NCBI RefSeq assembly: GCF_947492455.1 | Contig: NZ_CANLNB010000001.1 | Location: 648,900-712,899, forward strand | Origin: an uncultured Aliiroseovarius sp. | GTDB lineage: Bacteria > Pseudomonadota > Alphaproteobacteria > Rhodobacterales > Rhodobacteraceae | DNA length: 64,000 nucleotides | Direction of reading: 5' to 3' | Part shown: piece by piece, positions 18,901 to 29,182 of the stretch | Position numbering within the stretch: position 1 is the stretch's first letter | How the letters are laid out: the number at the start of each line of letters is the position of its first letter | Translations under genes and position numbers: made by a program | Notes under the pieces: model-generated | The model's input: the letters and a program-made list of their open reading frames with translations, nothing else | What the model was told of the DNA's origin: nothing | The model's database searches: none

Positions 18901-20490
18901 ATGACTGACCTTCATCCGGTGCGCCGTGCGCTGATTTCCGTATCCGACAAGACCGGCCTGATCGAATTGGGCCAGGCGCTGGAAGCCCGCGGGGTCGAGA
19001 TCCTGTCGACCGGCGGCTCTGCCAAAGCCCTGCGCGACGCTGGCGTCGCCGTGAAAGACGTGGCCGAGGTCACCGGCTTCCCCGAGATGATGGACGGTCG
19101 TGTAAAGACGCTGCACCCGATGGTACATGGTGGCCTGCTGGCGCTGCGTGACAACGACGCGCATGTCGCCTCGATGCAGGAACACGGCATCGGTGCGATC
19201 GACCTGTTGGTGGTGAACCTCTATCCGTTCGAGGAAACCGTCGCCAAGGGTGCTGACTATGACACCTGCATCGAGAACATCGACATTGGTGGCCCGGCGA
19301 TGATCCGCGCAGCGGCCAAGAACCATGCGTTTGTGAACGTGGTTGTAGATGTGCAGGACTATGACAAACTGCTGGGCGACATGGATCAGCACGGTGGTGC
19401 AACCTGCCCGAAATTCCGCCGCAAGCTGGCTCAGACCGCTTACGCCCGTACTGCTGCCTATGACGCAGCCGTCTCGACTTGGCTGGCTGGCGCGCTGGAA
19501 CTGGAAGCCCCGCGTCGCCGCGCCTTTGCGGGCGAGCTGAAGCAGACCCTGCGCTATGGCGAAAACAGCCACCAGAAAGCGGCCTTCTATACCGACGGGT
19601 CAAACCGTCCCGGTGTTGCGACTGCAACCCAGCTGCAGGGCAAGGAACTGTCCTACAACAACATCAACGACACCGACGCCGCGTTTGAACTCGTCGCCGA
19701 GTTTGACCCTGCTGTCAGCCCCGCCGTTGCCATCATCAAGCACGCGAACCCCTGTGGTGTGGCCCAGGGTGCGACGCTGGTCGAGGCCTATCAGAAGGCA
19801 TTTGACTGCGACCGCACCTCGGCCTTTGGCGGCATCGTTGCGCTGAATCAGCCGCTGGACGCCGAAACCGCCACCAAGATTGTCGAGATCTTTACCGAGG
19901 TCGTGATCGCCCCCGGTGCGTCTGATGAAGCCAAGGAAATCTTCGCGGCCAAAAAGAACCTGCGTCTCTTGCTGACCGACGGACTGCCCGACACCCGTGC
20001 GCCTCTGACCGCTTATAAACAGGTCGCTGGCGGTGTTCTGGTGCAGGACAAAGACGTGGGCTATGTCGGCATGGACGACCTGAAAGTGGTGACCGAGAAA
20101 GCGCCGAGCGACGAACAGATGAAAGACCTTCTGTTCGCGTGGAAAGTTGCCAAACACGTCAAGTCGAACGCCATCGTTTACGTGAAGGACCAAGCCACCG
20201 TGGGTGTCGGTGCGGGCCAGATGAGCCGTCTGGACAGTGCCAACGTCGCCGCCTCGAAGGCCGAGCGTATGGCAGCCGAACTGGGTCTGGACGAAAGCCT
20301 TGCGAAAGGCTCGGCCGTCGCATCGGATGCGTTCTTCCCGTTCCCCGACGGTTTGTTGGAAGCGGCTGCCGCAGGTGGCACCTGCGTGATCCAGCCCGGT
20401 GGCTCGATGCGCGATCAGGAAGTGATCGACGCGGCGAACGAAGCTGGTTTGGCCATGGTCTTCACCGGCATGCGCCACTTCCGGCACTAA
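18901..20490 (+). CDS. purH: Bifunctional AICAR formyltransferase / IMP cyclohydrolase PurH
   Basis: Last two steps of purine synthesis: formylation of AICAR with 10-formyl-THF and ring closure to IMP. 529 residues. The N-terminal IMP cyclohydrolase (MGS-like) domain shows [40 protein letters not shown] and [10 protein letters not shown]; the AICAR formyltransferase domain shows [14 protein letters not shown] and the active-site KHANPCGVA, ending with [18 protein letters not shown]. It starts 30 bases after the heparinase-like gene and is followed by lspA after four bases. Confidence 0.97.
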   Translation: MTDLHPVRRALISVSDKTGLIELGQALEARGVEILSTGGSAKALRDAGVAVKDVAEVTGFPEMMDGRVKTLHPMVHGGLLALRDNDAHVASMQEHGIGAIDLLVVNLYPFEETVAKGADYDTCIENIDIGGPAMIRAAAKNHAFVNVVVDVQDYDKLLGDMDQHGGATCPKFRRKLAQTAYARTAAYDAAVSTWLAGALELEAPRRRAFAGELKQTLRYGENSHQKAAFYTDGSNRPGVATATQLQGKELSYNNINDTDAAFELVAEFDPAVSPAVAIIKHANPCGVAQGATLVEAYQKAFDCDRTSAFGGIVALNQPLDAETATKIVEIFTEVVIAPGASDEAKEIFAAKKNLRLLLTDGLPDTRAPLTAYKQVAGGVLVQDKDVGYVGMDDLKVVTEKAPSDEQMKDLLFAWKVAKHVKSNAIVYVKDQATVGVGAGQMSRLDSANVAASKAERMAAELGLDESLAKGSAVASDAFFPFPDGLLEAAAAGGTCVIQPGGSMRDQEVIDAANEAGLAMVFTGMRHFRH

Positions 20491-20494
20491 GCCC

Positions 20495-20971
20495 ATGATG
20501 CGCGTGATTGGCATATCCGCACTGGTTGCGTTCCTGCTGGATCAGCTGACCAAGTATCACGCGTTGTATGTTTTGGATCTGGACCGCGTTGGCGTGGTCC
20601 AGATCTGGCCGCCTTATCTGGTCTATCAAATGGGCTGGAACACCGGCATTAACTTTGGCCTCTTTGGCGGTTCGGACCCAAGCGTCACCCGCTGGATCCT
20701 GATCGCAATCGCTGTGATCATCGCAGTTTGGGTCGTCTGGTGGGTCGTGAAAGAGCAGGTCGGCAAACTGGGCCAGATCTCGGCCGGGTTGTTGGTGGGC
20801 GGCGCGCTGGGTAATGTTTTGGACCGCATCTATTACGGCGCGGTCGTCGACTTTCTGAACACGTCGTGCTGCGGAATCCAGAACCCCTATTCCTTTAATG
20901 TCGCGGATATTTTCGTCTTCGCGGGCGCCATCGGACTGGTTCTTTTCGCCTCGTCTAACAAGACCCCGTGA
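20495..20971 (+). CDS. lspA: Lipoprotein signal peptidase (signal peptidase II)
   Basis: 158-residue inner-membrane aspartyl protease that removes the signal peptide of diacylglyceryl-prolipoproteins. Four hydrophobic helices are visible. The catalytic aspartates are in GNVLDRIYYGAVVDFL and FNVADIFVFAG; NTGINFGLF is the conserved substrate-side motif. It is tightly linked to purH (4-base gap) and is followed by a lipoprotein gene, DUF3035, which is itself a likely substrate. Confidence 0.96.
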   Translation: MMRVIGISALVAFLLDQLTKYHALYVLDLDRVGVVQIWPPYLVYQMGWNTGINFGLFGGSDPSVTRWILIAIAVIIAVWVVWWVVKEQVGKLGQISAGLLVGGALGNVLDRIYYGAVVDFLNTSCCGIQNPYSFNVADIFVFAGAIGLVLFASSNKTP

Positions 20972-21028
20972 CGCGGCTTTCCGAATGGGCTAATAAACCC
21001 ATAGATTACCTTGGGGATTGGACGTGGA

Positions 21029-21556
21029 ATGCGTGTTTCGTCTGTTAAATTTCTGACTATTGGCGCCATGATTGTTGGGCTGGCCGCCTGTTCCAAAGGC
21101 GAACCGTCGCTGATGAACCTGCGTGCAACGCAAGATGGCCCGGACGAGTTCGCGATTCTGCCGACGAAACCCTTGGAAGAACCGAAGAACTATACCGATC
21201 TGCCCACGCCCACTCCGGGTCAGTCGAACCTGACCGATCCGACACCGCAGGCAGATGCGATTGCAGCGCTGGGCGGCAATCTGGGGTCGGGTAAGTTGCG
21301 CCGCGGAGAAGGCGCGCTAGTTAGCGCGGCCAGCCGTTACGGCGTGTCGGCAAATATCCGCGAGGTTCTGGCTGCAGCAGATCTGGAATGGCGCAAGGAC
21401 AACAAGGGCCGCGTGCTTGAACGTCTGTTCAACGTGAACGTCTATTATCGTGCCTATGAGGCGATGCATTTGAACCAGCATCTGGAGCTTGAGCGCCTGC
21501 GCCGTCTGGGCATCTGGACCCCGGCCGCCCCGCCCGAGGTGGTGACCGATCGCTAA
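21029..21556 (+). CDS. DUF3035 family lipoprotein
   Basis: 175 residues. A type II signal peptide ends in the lipobox GLAAC with lipidated Cys21, followed by SKGEPSLMNLRATQDGPDEFAILPTKPLE, the conserved DUF3035 start. The middle is Pro/Thr-rich, and the C terminus (ADLEWRKDNKGRVLERLFN) is helical. Function is unknown; alphaproteobacterial outer-membrane lipoproteins of this sort have been discussed in connection with beta-barrel assembly, but nothing in this sequence proves that. Start: ATG at 21029. A terminator follows. Confidence 0.85.
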   Translation: MRVSSVKFLTIGAMIVGLAACSKGEPSLMNLRATQDGPDEFAILPTKPLEEPKNYTDLPTPTPGQSNLTDPTPQADAIAALGGNLGSGKLRRGEGALVSAASRYGVSANIREVLAAADLEWRKDNKGRVLERLFNVNVYYRAYEAMHLNQHLELERLRRLGIWTPAAPPEVVTDR

Positions 21557-21569
21557 TCCACGACAGAAT

Positions 21570-21592
21570 GGGGCCTTCGGGCCCTTTTTTTG
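21570..21592 (+). terminator. Terminator after the DUF3035 gene
   Basis: GGGCC-TTCG-GGCCC stem with a stable UUCG-type tetraloop followed by TTTTTTT, about 14 bases past the stop. Confidence 0.85.
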
Positions 21593-21695
21593 TTCTGGAC
21601 CGGTCGCTGGGTTAACCTTGATCACATGTTCGTTGCCAAGGCTTGAAGCAGGGGCTGGGGTGGATCATTTTAATCCGACATGGAAGGAGCATTAC

Positions 21696-23030
21696 ATGCG
21701 TTTCATTCTTGCAGGATTGCTGGCGATTGGGCTGGTTGCGCCGGCGTCGGCGAAAGATGATGTCAGCCATTTCACACTGGATAACGGGCTTGAGGTCGTC
21801 GTGATCGAAGACCACCGCGCGCCAGTTGTGGTCCACATGCTGTGGTATCGCGCAGGTGCTGCAGACGAGGCGCCCGGCGTCTCGGGCGTGGCGCATTTTC
21901 TGGAACACCTTCTGTTCAAAGAGACCAAGAACTTCGAGGCCGGCGCGCTCAGCCGAGCGGTGGCCGAAAACGGCGGGTCGGACAATGCGTTTACCTCGCA
22001 GGATTATACGGCTTATTTCCAACGCGTCGCCGCGGACCGTCTGGGCCTGATGATGGAGATGGAATCAGATCGCGTACGCAACCTGATCCTGTCCGAAGAT
22101 GACATCGCCACCGAGCGTGACGTGATTTTGGAAGAACGCGCGCAGCGGACCGATAGCGATCCAAGCGCCCTGTTTCGAGAGCAGCTGAATGCCGCCGCCC
22201 ATCTGAACCACCCCTATGGCATCCCGGTCATTGGCTGGCGCCACGAGATGGAGAGCCTGTCGCGAGCCGATGCTCTGGCCTTCTATGAAAAGTTTTATGC
22301 GCCCAACAATGCCATACTGGTCGTCGCTGGTGATGTCGTGCCAGAAGAAGTTCTGGAACTGGCCAAGACACACTACGGCCCGTTGGCACCTACGCGTGAT
22401 CTGGGCGAACGCGTGCGCGTACAGGAACCCCCGCAACTGGCCGAACGCCGTATTCGCTTTGCCGATCCGCGTGTCGCGCAACCCTATGTCCTGCGCCGCT
22501 ATCAGGCGCCCGAGCGTGACCCTGGTGCGCAGGAAGAGGCCGCCGCGCTGGTCTATCTGGCCGAGATCCTTGGCGGCAATGGCGCGACCTCGGTCCTTGG
22601 ACGGGCGCTGCAGTTTGATGAACAGATCGCAGTTTATGCAGGGGCGGGATATCGCTCGGTCTCGTTGGATGACACCAGTTTCTCGTTGATCGTCGTGCCC
22701 ACCCCGGATGTGTCTTTGAAAGACGCCGAAGCCGCCTTGGATCGCGAGATCGCCGCGTTTCTTGATAACGGCATCGACCTCGAGCAATTTGAGCGGGTGA
22801 AGTTCCAGATTCGCGCTGATGATGTCTATTCGCAGGATGATGTGTACGCACGGGCAGAGCGGTACGGCGAGGCGCTGACCTCGGGGCTGACGATTGAAGA
22901 TGTGCAGGCGTGGCCCGACGTGCTTCAAGCGGTCACGCCGGAAGACGTGATGGCCGCTGCGCGCGCGGTGTTTGATGATCGCAGGGCTGTCACCGGATGG
23001 CTGGTTCCCGAAGGCGGAGAGGACATGTAA
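21696..23030 (+). CDS. M16 family zinc peptidase, catalytic subunit
   Basis: 444 residues with a Sec signal peptide (MRFILAGLLAIGLVAPASA), so periplasmic. The inverted zinc motif HFLEH is near residue 67, with the distal Glu in ENGGSDNAFTSQDYTAYF and the EER region downstream, as in pitrilysin/insulinase peptidases. It lacks the Arg/Tyr pair expected in the C-terminal half; that pair is in the next gene, so the active site is probably shared between two subunits. Start: ATG at 21696, seven bases after GGAAGGAG. The stop overlaps the next start (TAATG). Confidence 0.92.
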   Translation: MRFILAGLLAIGLVAPASAKDDVSHFTLDNGLEVVVIEDHRAPVVVHMLWYRAGAADEAPGVSGVAHFLEHLLFKETKNFEAGALSRAVAENGGSDNAFTSQDYTAYFQRVAADRLGLMMEMESDRVRNLILSEDDIATERDVILEERAQRTDSDPSALFREQLNAAAHLNHPYGIPVIGWRHEMESLSRADALAFYEKFYAPNNAILVVAGDVVPEEVLELAKTHYGPLAPTRDLGERVRVQEPPQLAERRIRFADPRVAQPYVLRRYQAPERDPGAQEEAAALVYLAEILGGNGATSVLGRALQFDEQIAVYAGAGYRSVSLDDTSFSLIVVPTPDVSLKDAEAALDREIAAFLDNGIDLEQFERVKFQIRADDVYSQDDVYARAERYGEALTSGLTIEDVQAWPDVLQAVTPEDVMAAARAVFDDRRAVTGWLVPEGGEDM

Positions 23031-24340
23031 TGAAACGGATTGTTCTTGTTTTAGCAGGGTTGATTGCCCTGACCTTTCCCGCCCGCGCCGAGGTCGCCAT
23101 TCAGGAAGTCACCTCGGATAACGGCCATGTGGCGTGGCTGGTCAACGAACCGGCCCTTCCCTTCACTGCGCTGGAAATCCGCTTTCGTGGCGGAACGGTA
23201 TTGGATCGCCCGGGCAAACGTGGGGCCGTGAATTTGATGGTCGGCCTTTTGGAAGAAGGGGCTGGTGATATGGACGCGCAGGGCTTCGCCGAAGCGCGTG
23301 AAGCTTTGGCGGCGTCGTATGGATTCGATGCTGGGGAAGACAGCATCGGGATCTCGGCACAGTTTCTGACCGAAAACCGCGATCAGGCCGTTGCATTGCT
23401 GCACGAGGCGCTGACTGCCCCACGGTTTGATGACACGGCGGTTGACCGGGTGCGTGGGCAGGTTCTGTCGCATCTCGCGTCCCGTGCGACCGAGCCGCGC
23501 TCGCTTGCCGCAGATGCGTTTGATGCAGCGGCGTATGGGGATCATCCCTATGGCAGCTATGATGGCGGAACGGTCGATAGCGTCACGGCGTTGACGCGCG
23601 AGGACATCGTGAACGCCTATCGCGACACGATTGCGCTGGACCGCATCTATGTGGCCGCTGTGGGCGACATCACCGCAGAAGAACTTGGCCCGCTTCTTGA
23701 TCAGCTGTTTGACGGCTTGCCCCAAATGGGTGCCACCATGCCGGATCGGGTCGCGTTTGGCCTGCCCGGCGGTACCACTGTCGTGCCCTTTGACACGCCG
23801 CAATCCGTCGCATTGTTCGGCCATACTGGTATCAAACGCGACGATCCCGATTTCTTCGCTGCCTATATCGTGAACACGCTTCTAGGCGGGCCAAGTTCTC
23901 TGTCCCGCTTGATGCATCAGGTCCGGGAAGAGCGCGGGCTGACCTATGGGATCGGCTCGTATCTGGTGCCCGTCGACTGGACCGAAAGCGTGCTTGGGCA
24001 GTTTTCCAGCCAGAACGCCGTCATAGGAGAGGCCATCGACGTGGTGCGTGATGAATGGGCGAAGATCGCCCGCGACGGCATCACACAAGAAGAGCTGACC
24101 GCCGCCCAGACCTATCTGACCGGATCGTATCCGTTGCGGTTTGACGGCAATGCCAACATCGCCAACATCATGGTGGCGATGCAGATGGAAGGGCTGCCAA
24201 TCGACTATATCGCGACCCGGAATGACCAGGTCATGGCCGTCACGTTGGACGAGGCAAACCGCGTCGCATCCGAGCTGTATCAGCCCGATGCGCTGCACTT
24301 TGTGGTAGTCGGTCAGCCCGAAGGTGTCGTGTCGAATTAA
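23030..24340 (+). CDS. M16 family peptidase-like protein, non-catalytic partner
   Basis: 436 residues with a signal peptide (MKRIVLVLAGLIALTFPARA). The position of the zinc motif reads NLMVGLLEEGAGDM, with no HxxEH, so it cannot bind zinc alone. It does contain REERGLTYGIGSY near residue 300, the Arg/Tyr pair that M16B partner subunits contribute to the catalytic subunit's active site. It overlaps the upstream gene by one base, consistent with a 1:1 complex in the periplasm. The natural substrate is unknown. Confidence 0.9.
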   Translation: MKRIVLVLAGLIALTFPARAEVAIQEVTSDNGHVAWLVNEPALPFTALEIRFRGGTVLDRPGKRGAVNLMVGLLEEGAGDMDAQGFAEAREALAASYGFDAGEDSIGISAQFLTENRDQAVALLHEALTAPRFDDTAVDRVRGQVLSHLASRATEPRSLAADAFDAAAYGDHPYGSYDGGTVDSVTALTREDIVNAYRDTIALDRIYVAAVGDITAEELGPLLDQLFDGLPQMGATMPDRVAFGLPGGTTVVPFDTPQSVALFGHTGIKRDDPDFFAAYIVNTLLGGPSSLSRLMHQVREERGLTYGIGSYLVPVDWTESVLGQFSSQNAVIGEAIDVVRDEWAKIARDGITQEELTAAQTYLTGSYPLRFDGNANIANIMVAMQMEGLPIDYIATRNDQVMAVTLDEANRVASELYQPDALHFVVVGQPEGVVSN

Positions 24341-24391
24341 GCCGATTTGCGCAATGGTCGAATCGGGCGCGCATATGCTAGTTCTTGTGGT

Positions 24392-26254
24392 ATGCCCGGA
24401 GATAGCCCCCATATAAGCTCGGATCAGCCGGTCCGCCGCCCCGTTATCCGCCAGCTGGATGACGCTGCAATCAACCGGATTGCGGCGGGCGAAGTGGTGG
24501 AACGTCCGGCCTCGGCGGTAAAGGAACTGGTGGAAAACGCCATCGATGCAGGCGCCACACGGATCGAGGTCGCCTATGCCGATGGCGGCAAGACGCTGAT
24601 CCGTGTGACAGATGATGGCTGTGGCATCGCGCCCGATGATCTGGCGCTGGCCATGTCGCGCCATGCGACCTCGAAAATCGACGGGTCGGACCTGTTGGAC
24701 ATCCACACCTTTGGCTTCCGGGGCGAGGCGCTGCCTTCGCTTGGTGCCGTTGGTCGCCTGACCATCACCTCGCGCGCGCAGGGCTTTGACGCGGCGGTGA
24801 TCCGCGTGGCGGGCGGGCAGATGGACCCGGTGAAACCGGCGGCCCTGTCCGGTGGCACGGTGGTCGAGCTACGCGACCTGTTCTACGCCACGCCCGCGCG
24901 TCTGAAGTTCCTGCGTACCGACCGGGCCGAGGCGCAGGCGATCTCCGACGTGGTCAAGCGCCTTGCGATGGCCGAGCCGCAGATCGGCTTCATCTTGCGA
25001 GACGTGTCCGGTGGCGGCGAAGGTCGTGTCACCTTCCGCGCGGACCCGGAAACCGGTGATATGTTTGATGCGCTGTCGGGCCGTTTGGCGACCATTCTGG
25101 GCCGCGATTTCGCCGAGAACGCCATCCCGATAGATGCCGAGCGCGACGGGCTACGGCTGGCTGGTTTCGCCGCCCTGCCAACCTATTCTCGCGGCGCTGC
25201 CGTGGCGCAGTTCCTGTTCGTGAATGGCCGCCCGGTGAAAGACAAATTGCTGACGGGTGCGCTTCGGGCAGCCTATTTCGATTTCCTGTCGCGTGACCGC
25301 CACCCGGCGGCGGCGCTCTTTGTCAGTTGCGATCCGCATCTGGTCGACGTGAACGTCCACCCCGCAAAATCCGAGGTCCGTTTCCGCGAACCCGGCACTG
25401 CGCGCGGGCTGATCGTGTCGGGCTTGCGACATGCTTTGGCCAACGCCGGCCACCGCGCGTCCACGACTGTGGCCGGCGCGACCTTGGGTGCCATGCGCCC
25501 CGAGCCGACCGAACCCCGTGTCTATCAGATGGACCGCCCCAGCCTTGGCGCGATGCGGTCCTCCTATCAAGCGCAGATGCCCGCGCCGGACACGCCGGGC
25601 TTTGCCGAGATGTCCGCGCCCTCGGCCCGGTTCGATCCGGTGGTCGAGCCCGAACAAGACGCCCCGCAAGAGGCGCTGCCCTTGGGGGCTGCCCGCGCGC
25701 AGGTGCACGAAAACTACATCATCGCCCAGACAGAAACGGGCATGGTGATCGTCGACCAGCACGCGGCGCATGAACGTTTGGTTTATGAGAAACTCAAACG
25801 CCAGATGGCGGAAAACGGCGTCGCCCGTCAGGCCCTTCTGATCCCCGAGATCGTCGAACTGTCGGCGGGCGATGTAGCGCGTTTGCTTGAGGTCGCAGAC
25901 AACCTCGCAACCATGGGTCTGGTCATCGAACCCTTCGGCGGGGACGCCGTCGCCGTGCGCGAAACCCCCGCCATTCTGGGCGAAATCAATGCCACCGCGA
26001 TGATCAAGGACGTGCTGGATGAACTCACCGATCTGGGCGACAGCAACATGGTGCAGGCCAAGATCGAGGCTGTGCTGTCTCGCGTCGCCTGCCACGGCTC
26101 GATCCGGTCCGGCCGCTGGATGCGCCCCGAAGAAATGAACGCCCTGCTGCGCGAGATGGAGGCCACGCCCCATTCCGGCCAGTGCAACCACGGGCGCCCC
26201 ACTTATGTCGAGCTGAAGCTCGCTGATATCGAAAGGCTGTTTGGACGCACATGA
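24392..26254 (+). CDS. mutL: DNA mismatch repair protein MutL
   Basis: 620 residues. GHKL ATPase N-terminal domain with [40 protein letters not shown] and TFGFRGEAL; transducer region with [11 protein letters not shown]. The C-terminal dimerisation domain contains [17 protein letters not shown] and [12 protein letters not shown], plus [12 protein letters not shown]. The QHAAHERxxYE pattern is the endonuclease-type motif (DQHAxxER) found in MutL of organisms without MutH. Start: ATG at 24392 is the last ATG before the conserved region; the ribosome binding site is weak. It overlaps rmuC by ATGA. Confidence 0.95.
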   Translation: MPGDSPHISSDQPVRRPVIRQLDDAAINRIAAGEVVERPASAVKELVENAIDAGATRIEVAYADGGKTLIRVTDDGCGIAPDDLALAMSRHATSKIDGSDLLDIHTFGFRGEALPSLGAVGRLTITSRAQGFDAAVIRVAGGQMDPVKPAALSGGTVVELRDLFYATPARLKFLRTDRAEAQAISDVVKRLAMAEPQIGFILRDVSGGGEGRVTFRADPETGDMFDALSGRLATILGRDFAENAIPIDAERDGLRLAGFAALPTYSRGAAVAQFLFVNGRPVKDKLLTGALRAAYFDFLSRDRHPAAALFVSCDPHLVDVNVHPAKSEVRFREPGTARGLIVSGLRHALANAGHRASTTVAGATLGAMRPEPTEPRVYQMDRPSLGAMRSSYQAQMPAPDTPGFAEMSAPSARFDPVVEPEQDAPQEALPLGAARAQVHENYIIAQTETGMVIVDQHAAHERLVYEKLKRQMAENGVARQALLIPEIVELSAGDVARLLEVADNLATMGLVIEPFGGDAVAVRETPAILGEINATAMIKDVLDELTDLGDSNMVQAKIEAVLSRVACHGSIRSGRWMRPEEMNALLREMEATPHSGQCNHGRPTYVELKLADIERLFGRT

Positions 26255-27480
26255 TCCAGATCGGTGACACGACATATGACCTCTCTGACCCGCTGGTGTT
26301 GTTGACGCTGGGCGGCATCGCGCTTGCGGTTCTGATGTTCATCCTGCTGGTGGTGGTCTTGCGCCGCGCTGGCCGTTCGACCCGCGTGGCCGAGGATCTG
26401 GCGCTGCAGATGGGCGGTCTGGGGCAGGCCGTGCAGGTGCTGGGCGCCGGGCAGGATCAGCTGTCTGGTGGGCTGCGCACCGTGTCGGACGCGCAGGCCT
26501 CGGGCCAAGCGCAGGTGCTGCAAGCGATGGAGGCCCGCTTGGCCCATGTGCAGCAGCAGATGAATGATCGGCTGCATGACAACGCGATGAAATCTGCGCG
26601 CGCGATGTCCGAGTTGCAAGACCGGATGAAGGAAAGCTTGCAGGGCAATACGGTGAAGACCACCGAAAGCCTGACGCAGCTGCAGGAACGGCTGAAAGTG
26701 ATCGATAAGGCGCAGGACAACATCACCCGCTTGTCGGGCGACGTGTTAAGCCTTCAGGACATCCTGTCAAACAAGCAAACCCGCGGCGCGTTTGGGGAAA
26801 TCCAACTGACCGACATCGTGTCGAAGGCGCTACCGAAGGACAGCTATGACCTGCAGGCCACGCTGTCGAACGGCAAACGGGCAGACTGTCTGATCCACCT
26901 GCCGAACCCGCCCGGTCCCATCGTGATCGACTCGAAATTCCCGCTGGAAGCCTACGAGGCGCTGCGCCGAGCAGAAACGCAGGAGGCGCTGACGCTCGCT
27001 GCCCGCGCGATGAAAACCGCCGTGCGCGCGCATATCAAAGCGATCTCGGAAAAGTACATCATCGAGGGCGAAACCGCCGACGGCGCGCTGATGTTCCTGC
27101 CGTCCGAGGCCGTCTATGCCGAGCTACACGCCAATTTCTCGGAGGTGGTTCGCGAAGGTTTCGAGGCCCGCGTCTGGATCGTCTCGCCCACCACCTGCAT
27201 GGCGACCCTGAACACCATGCGCGCGATCCTGAAAGACGCGCGGATGCGCGAACAGGCCGGCGCGATCCGCAAAGAGCTGCACCTGCTGTCTGCCGATGTC
27301 GGGCGACTGGGCGACCGTGTCGCGAACCTCGACCGGCATTTCCACCAAGCCGCGAAAGACATCTCCGAGATCAAGATCTCGGCCGAGAAAGCAGGCAACC
27401 GCGCCAAACGGCTGGATAATTTCGATTTCGAAGAGGTCACCGACGAGGACCAGAATGTGGTGCCGATTGGGAAGGGATAG
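26251..27480 (+). CDS. rmuC: DNA recombination protein RmuC
   Basis: 409 residues: an N-terminal membrane helix ([22 protein letters not shown]), a long coiled coil (about residues 50-160), then the RmuC nuclease-like domain with [36 protein letters not shown] and [13 protein letters not shown]. RmuC limits rearrangements at inverted repeats in E. coli; the catalytic domain resembles PD-(D/E)xK nucleases. It overlaps mutL by four bases, so the two repair genes are coupled. Confidence 0.93.
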   Translation: MIQIGDTTYDLSDPLVLLTLGGIALAVLMFILLVVVLRRAGRSTRVAEDLALQMGGLGQAVQVLGAGQDQLSGGLRTVSDAQASGQAQVLQAMEARLAHVQQQMNDRLHDNAMKSARAMSELQDRMKESLQGNTVKTTESLTQLQERLKVIDKAQDNITRLSGDVLSLQDILSNKQTRGAFGEIQLTDIVSKALPKDSYDLQATLSNGKRADCLIHLPNPPGPIVIDSKFPLEAYEALRRAETQEALTLAARAMKTAVRAHIKAISEKYIIEGETADGALMFLPSEAVYAELHANFSEVVREGFEARVWIVSPTTCMATLNTMRAILKDARMREQAGAIRKELHLLSADVGRLGDRVANLDRHFHQAAKDISEIKISAEKAGNRAKRLDNFDFEEVTDEDQNVVPIGKG

Positions 27481-27504
27481 TGACTTAGCATTGCAAAAAA
27501 GACA

Positions 27505-27540
27505 AAACCCGCCGCATTGCGACGGGTTTATCTTTCTTTA
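27505..27540 (+). terminator. Terminator of the mutL-rmuC unit
   Basis: AAACCCG (27505-27511) pairs with CGGGTTT (27523-27529), with extra CG pairing inside, followed by a T-rich tract (TATCTTTCTTTAT). Confidence 0.8.
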
Positions 27541-27582
27541 TGCGATGAGGGGAGGCATAGTGCCCGCAATCTCAAAGCTCAT

Positions 27583-27596
27583 GCTGTATATACAGC
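27583..27596. promoter_or_regulatory. 14-bp perfect palindrome upstream of the Abi gene
   Basis: GCTGTATATACAGC, 18 bases before the Abi/HEPN start codon and within its presumed promoter. It resembles an operator for a small dimeric repressor. It is not an E. coli-type LexA box (spacing 4, not 8) nor the alphaproteobacterial GTTC-N7-GTTC box. Confidence 0.4.
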
Positions 27597-27614
27597 TGCG
27601 TATATTAACTGTCA

Positions 27615-28286
27615 ATGTATCCACCGTTCACACCTGACGAAGAACATCACCTGCCGAATGTGCTTTCAGCTCCTAGATTTGCCACCTATCTGAGAGCAAC
27701 TGGGAATGACAGAACGCAGGCCTTAAGCTTATACCACTGGAATTTACAGATTTCTGCTGCGTTTCTAGTACCTTTGCATGTTCTGGAGGTCACATTGCGT
27801 AATGCAATAGTTGAGGCCATCGAGAACGTTCACGGCGGAACTTGGCCGTGGACGCAAGGTTTCATCCGCTCACTTAAGAGCCCTCCTCCTCCCGCATATA
27901 GTCCGAAACGTGATCTCTTATTATGTGCGGAGCATCAGCAAACAGCAGGCAAAGTCGTGGCTGAACTCAAGTTCGTTTTCTGGGAGAGGATGCTAACGAA
28001 GAGTCATCAAAGTAGGATATGGGAAACGCAGTTTTTCCATGTATTTCCCGATGCGCCGCGGGGAGTCGCTTCGGCAAGGCGACGATCAGAACTCAGAACC
28101 GATATAGAAGAAATAAGGAAGCTCAGAAATCGTATAGCTCACCATGAGCCAATATTCCCGCGTGCGCTTAACGAAGATTTTGGGCGCATCATGCGTTGTA
28201 TTCACTGGAGGTGCGAAACAACTGCTCGTTGGGTCAAAGAGGTGCAAAACGTGAGCTCCTTTTTGAGTATAAGACCCGAGTTCTAA
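27615..28286 (+). CDS. Abi family protein (abortive-infection-like, HEPN)
   Basis: 223 residues. The N-terminal block LPNVLSAPRFATYLRATGNDRTQALSLYHWN, then LHVLEVTLRNAIVEAI, and a C-terminal RKLRNRIAHHEPIF, is the Abi_2-like pattern; RNRIAH is an RxxxxH motif of HEPN ribonuclease domains. Relatives act in phage defence by abortive infection, probably by RNA cleavage. No adjacent antitoxin or modification gene is seen. The gene is visibly more AT-rich than its neighbours and stands alone between rmuC and the FNT channel, which suggests horizontal acquisition. Start: ATG at 27615; no good ribosome binding site. Confidence 0.8.
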   Translation: MYPPFTPDEEHHLPNVLSAPRFATYLRATGNDRTQALSLYHWNLQISAAFLVPLHVLEVTLRNAIVEAIENVHGGTWPWTQGFIRSLKSPPPPAYSPKRDLLLCAEHQQTAGKVVAELKFVFWERMLTKSHQSRIWETQFFHVFPDAPRGVASARRRSELRTDIEEIRKLRNRIAHHEPIFPRALNEDFGRIMRCIHWRCETTARWVKEVQNVSSFLSIRPEF

Positions 28287-28385
28287 CTATCGGGAAGTTC
28301 TCCTATACAACGCGCCAGCCACACCAACCTTGACGGATCACTAAACAGATGCTGGTCTACTCCCAACGGATAGGACACGGACCGC

Positions 28386-29171
28386 ATGACTGACCGCCCC
28401 TCTTTTGACGCCTACAAACCCGCCGAGATTGCCGAGTTGATCGAGACGGCTGGGGTGGCGAAAGCTCATCTTCCGTGGAAGCAGATGTTGGTTCTGGCGA
28501 TGCTGGCCGGGGCGTTTATTGGGTTCGGGGCCGCGGCTTACACGATGGTGATGACTGGGGTGGACGCGAGTTATGGTCCGGCGCGGTTCTTAGGCGGGGT
28601 GGTGTTTTGCCTTGGGCTGATCCTTGTGATCGTCGGCGGGGCTGAGCTGTTTACCGGCAATGCGTTGATGATCATGGCGACGGTGGACGGCAAGATCTCG
28701 GTCCATGAACTGTTGCGGAACTGGGGCGTGGTCTATGTCGGCAACCTAATCGGGGCCGTGGGGTTGGCGGTCGCATTCGGCCTGTCGGGGCTGCTGGATG
28801 CGCCGATGGGCGCGACGGCGGTTAAACTGGCCGAGGCGAAGGCGAATCTGCCGTTTTTCGAGGGCATCATGCGCGGCGCGTTGTGTAATGCGCTGGTCTG
28901 TTTGGCGGTTTGGCTGACCTTTGCCGCGCGTACCGCGGCAGGGAAGATCCTTGCAATTATCTGGCCCATTTCCGGTTTCGTCCTGCTGGGGCTCGAGCAT
29001 TCGGTCGCCAACATGTACTTCTTCCCGCAAGGCTGGGCGGCAGGGGCCGAGGTGAATATCGGCGGCGCCTTGTCCAACATGATCAGCGTGACGATCGGGA
29101 ATATCCTGGGCGGCGGCGCGGGTGTCGCGCTGGCCTATCAGTTCGCGTTCCACGGGCCGAAGTCGGGCTGA
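28386..29171 (+). CDS. Formate/nitrite transporter (FNT family channel)
   Basis: 261-residue inner-membrane channel with about six hydrophobic helices. Family marks include FIGFGAAAYTMVMTG, GGAELFTGNALMIM, GALCNALVCLAVWLTFAAR, and the late block GLEHSVANMYFFPQGW, with the central His of HSVANM lining the pore in FNT channels. Formate, nitrite and hydrosulfide channels cannot be separated with certainty. A formate dehydrogenase alpha subunit lies 4.8 kb downstream, which mildly favours formate. Confidence 0.9.
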   Translation: MTDRPSFDAYKPAEIAELIETAGVAKAHLPWKQMLVLAMLAGAFIGFGAAAYTMVMTGVDASYGPARFLGGVVFCLGLILVIVGGAELFTGNALMIMATVDGKISVHELLRNWGVVYVGNLIGAVGLAVAFGLSGLLDAPMGATAVKLAEAKANLPFFEGIMRGALCNALVCLAVWLTFAARTAAGKILAIIWPISGFVLLGLEHSVANMYFFPQGWAAGAEVNIGGALSNMISVTIGNILGGGAGVALAYQFAFHGPKSG

Positions 29172-29182
29172 AAACCAAGCAG

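Noticed and set aside
27583..27596. Palindrome read as a LexA box
   Set aside because: E. coli LexA needs CTGT-N8-ACAG (here N4) and alphaproteobacterial LexA uses GTTC-N7-GTTC; it is kept only as an unidentified palindrome.
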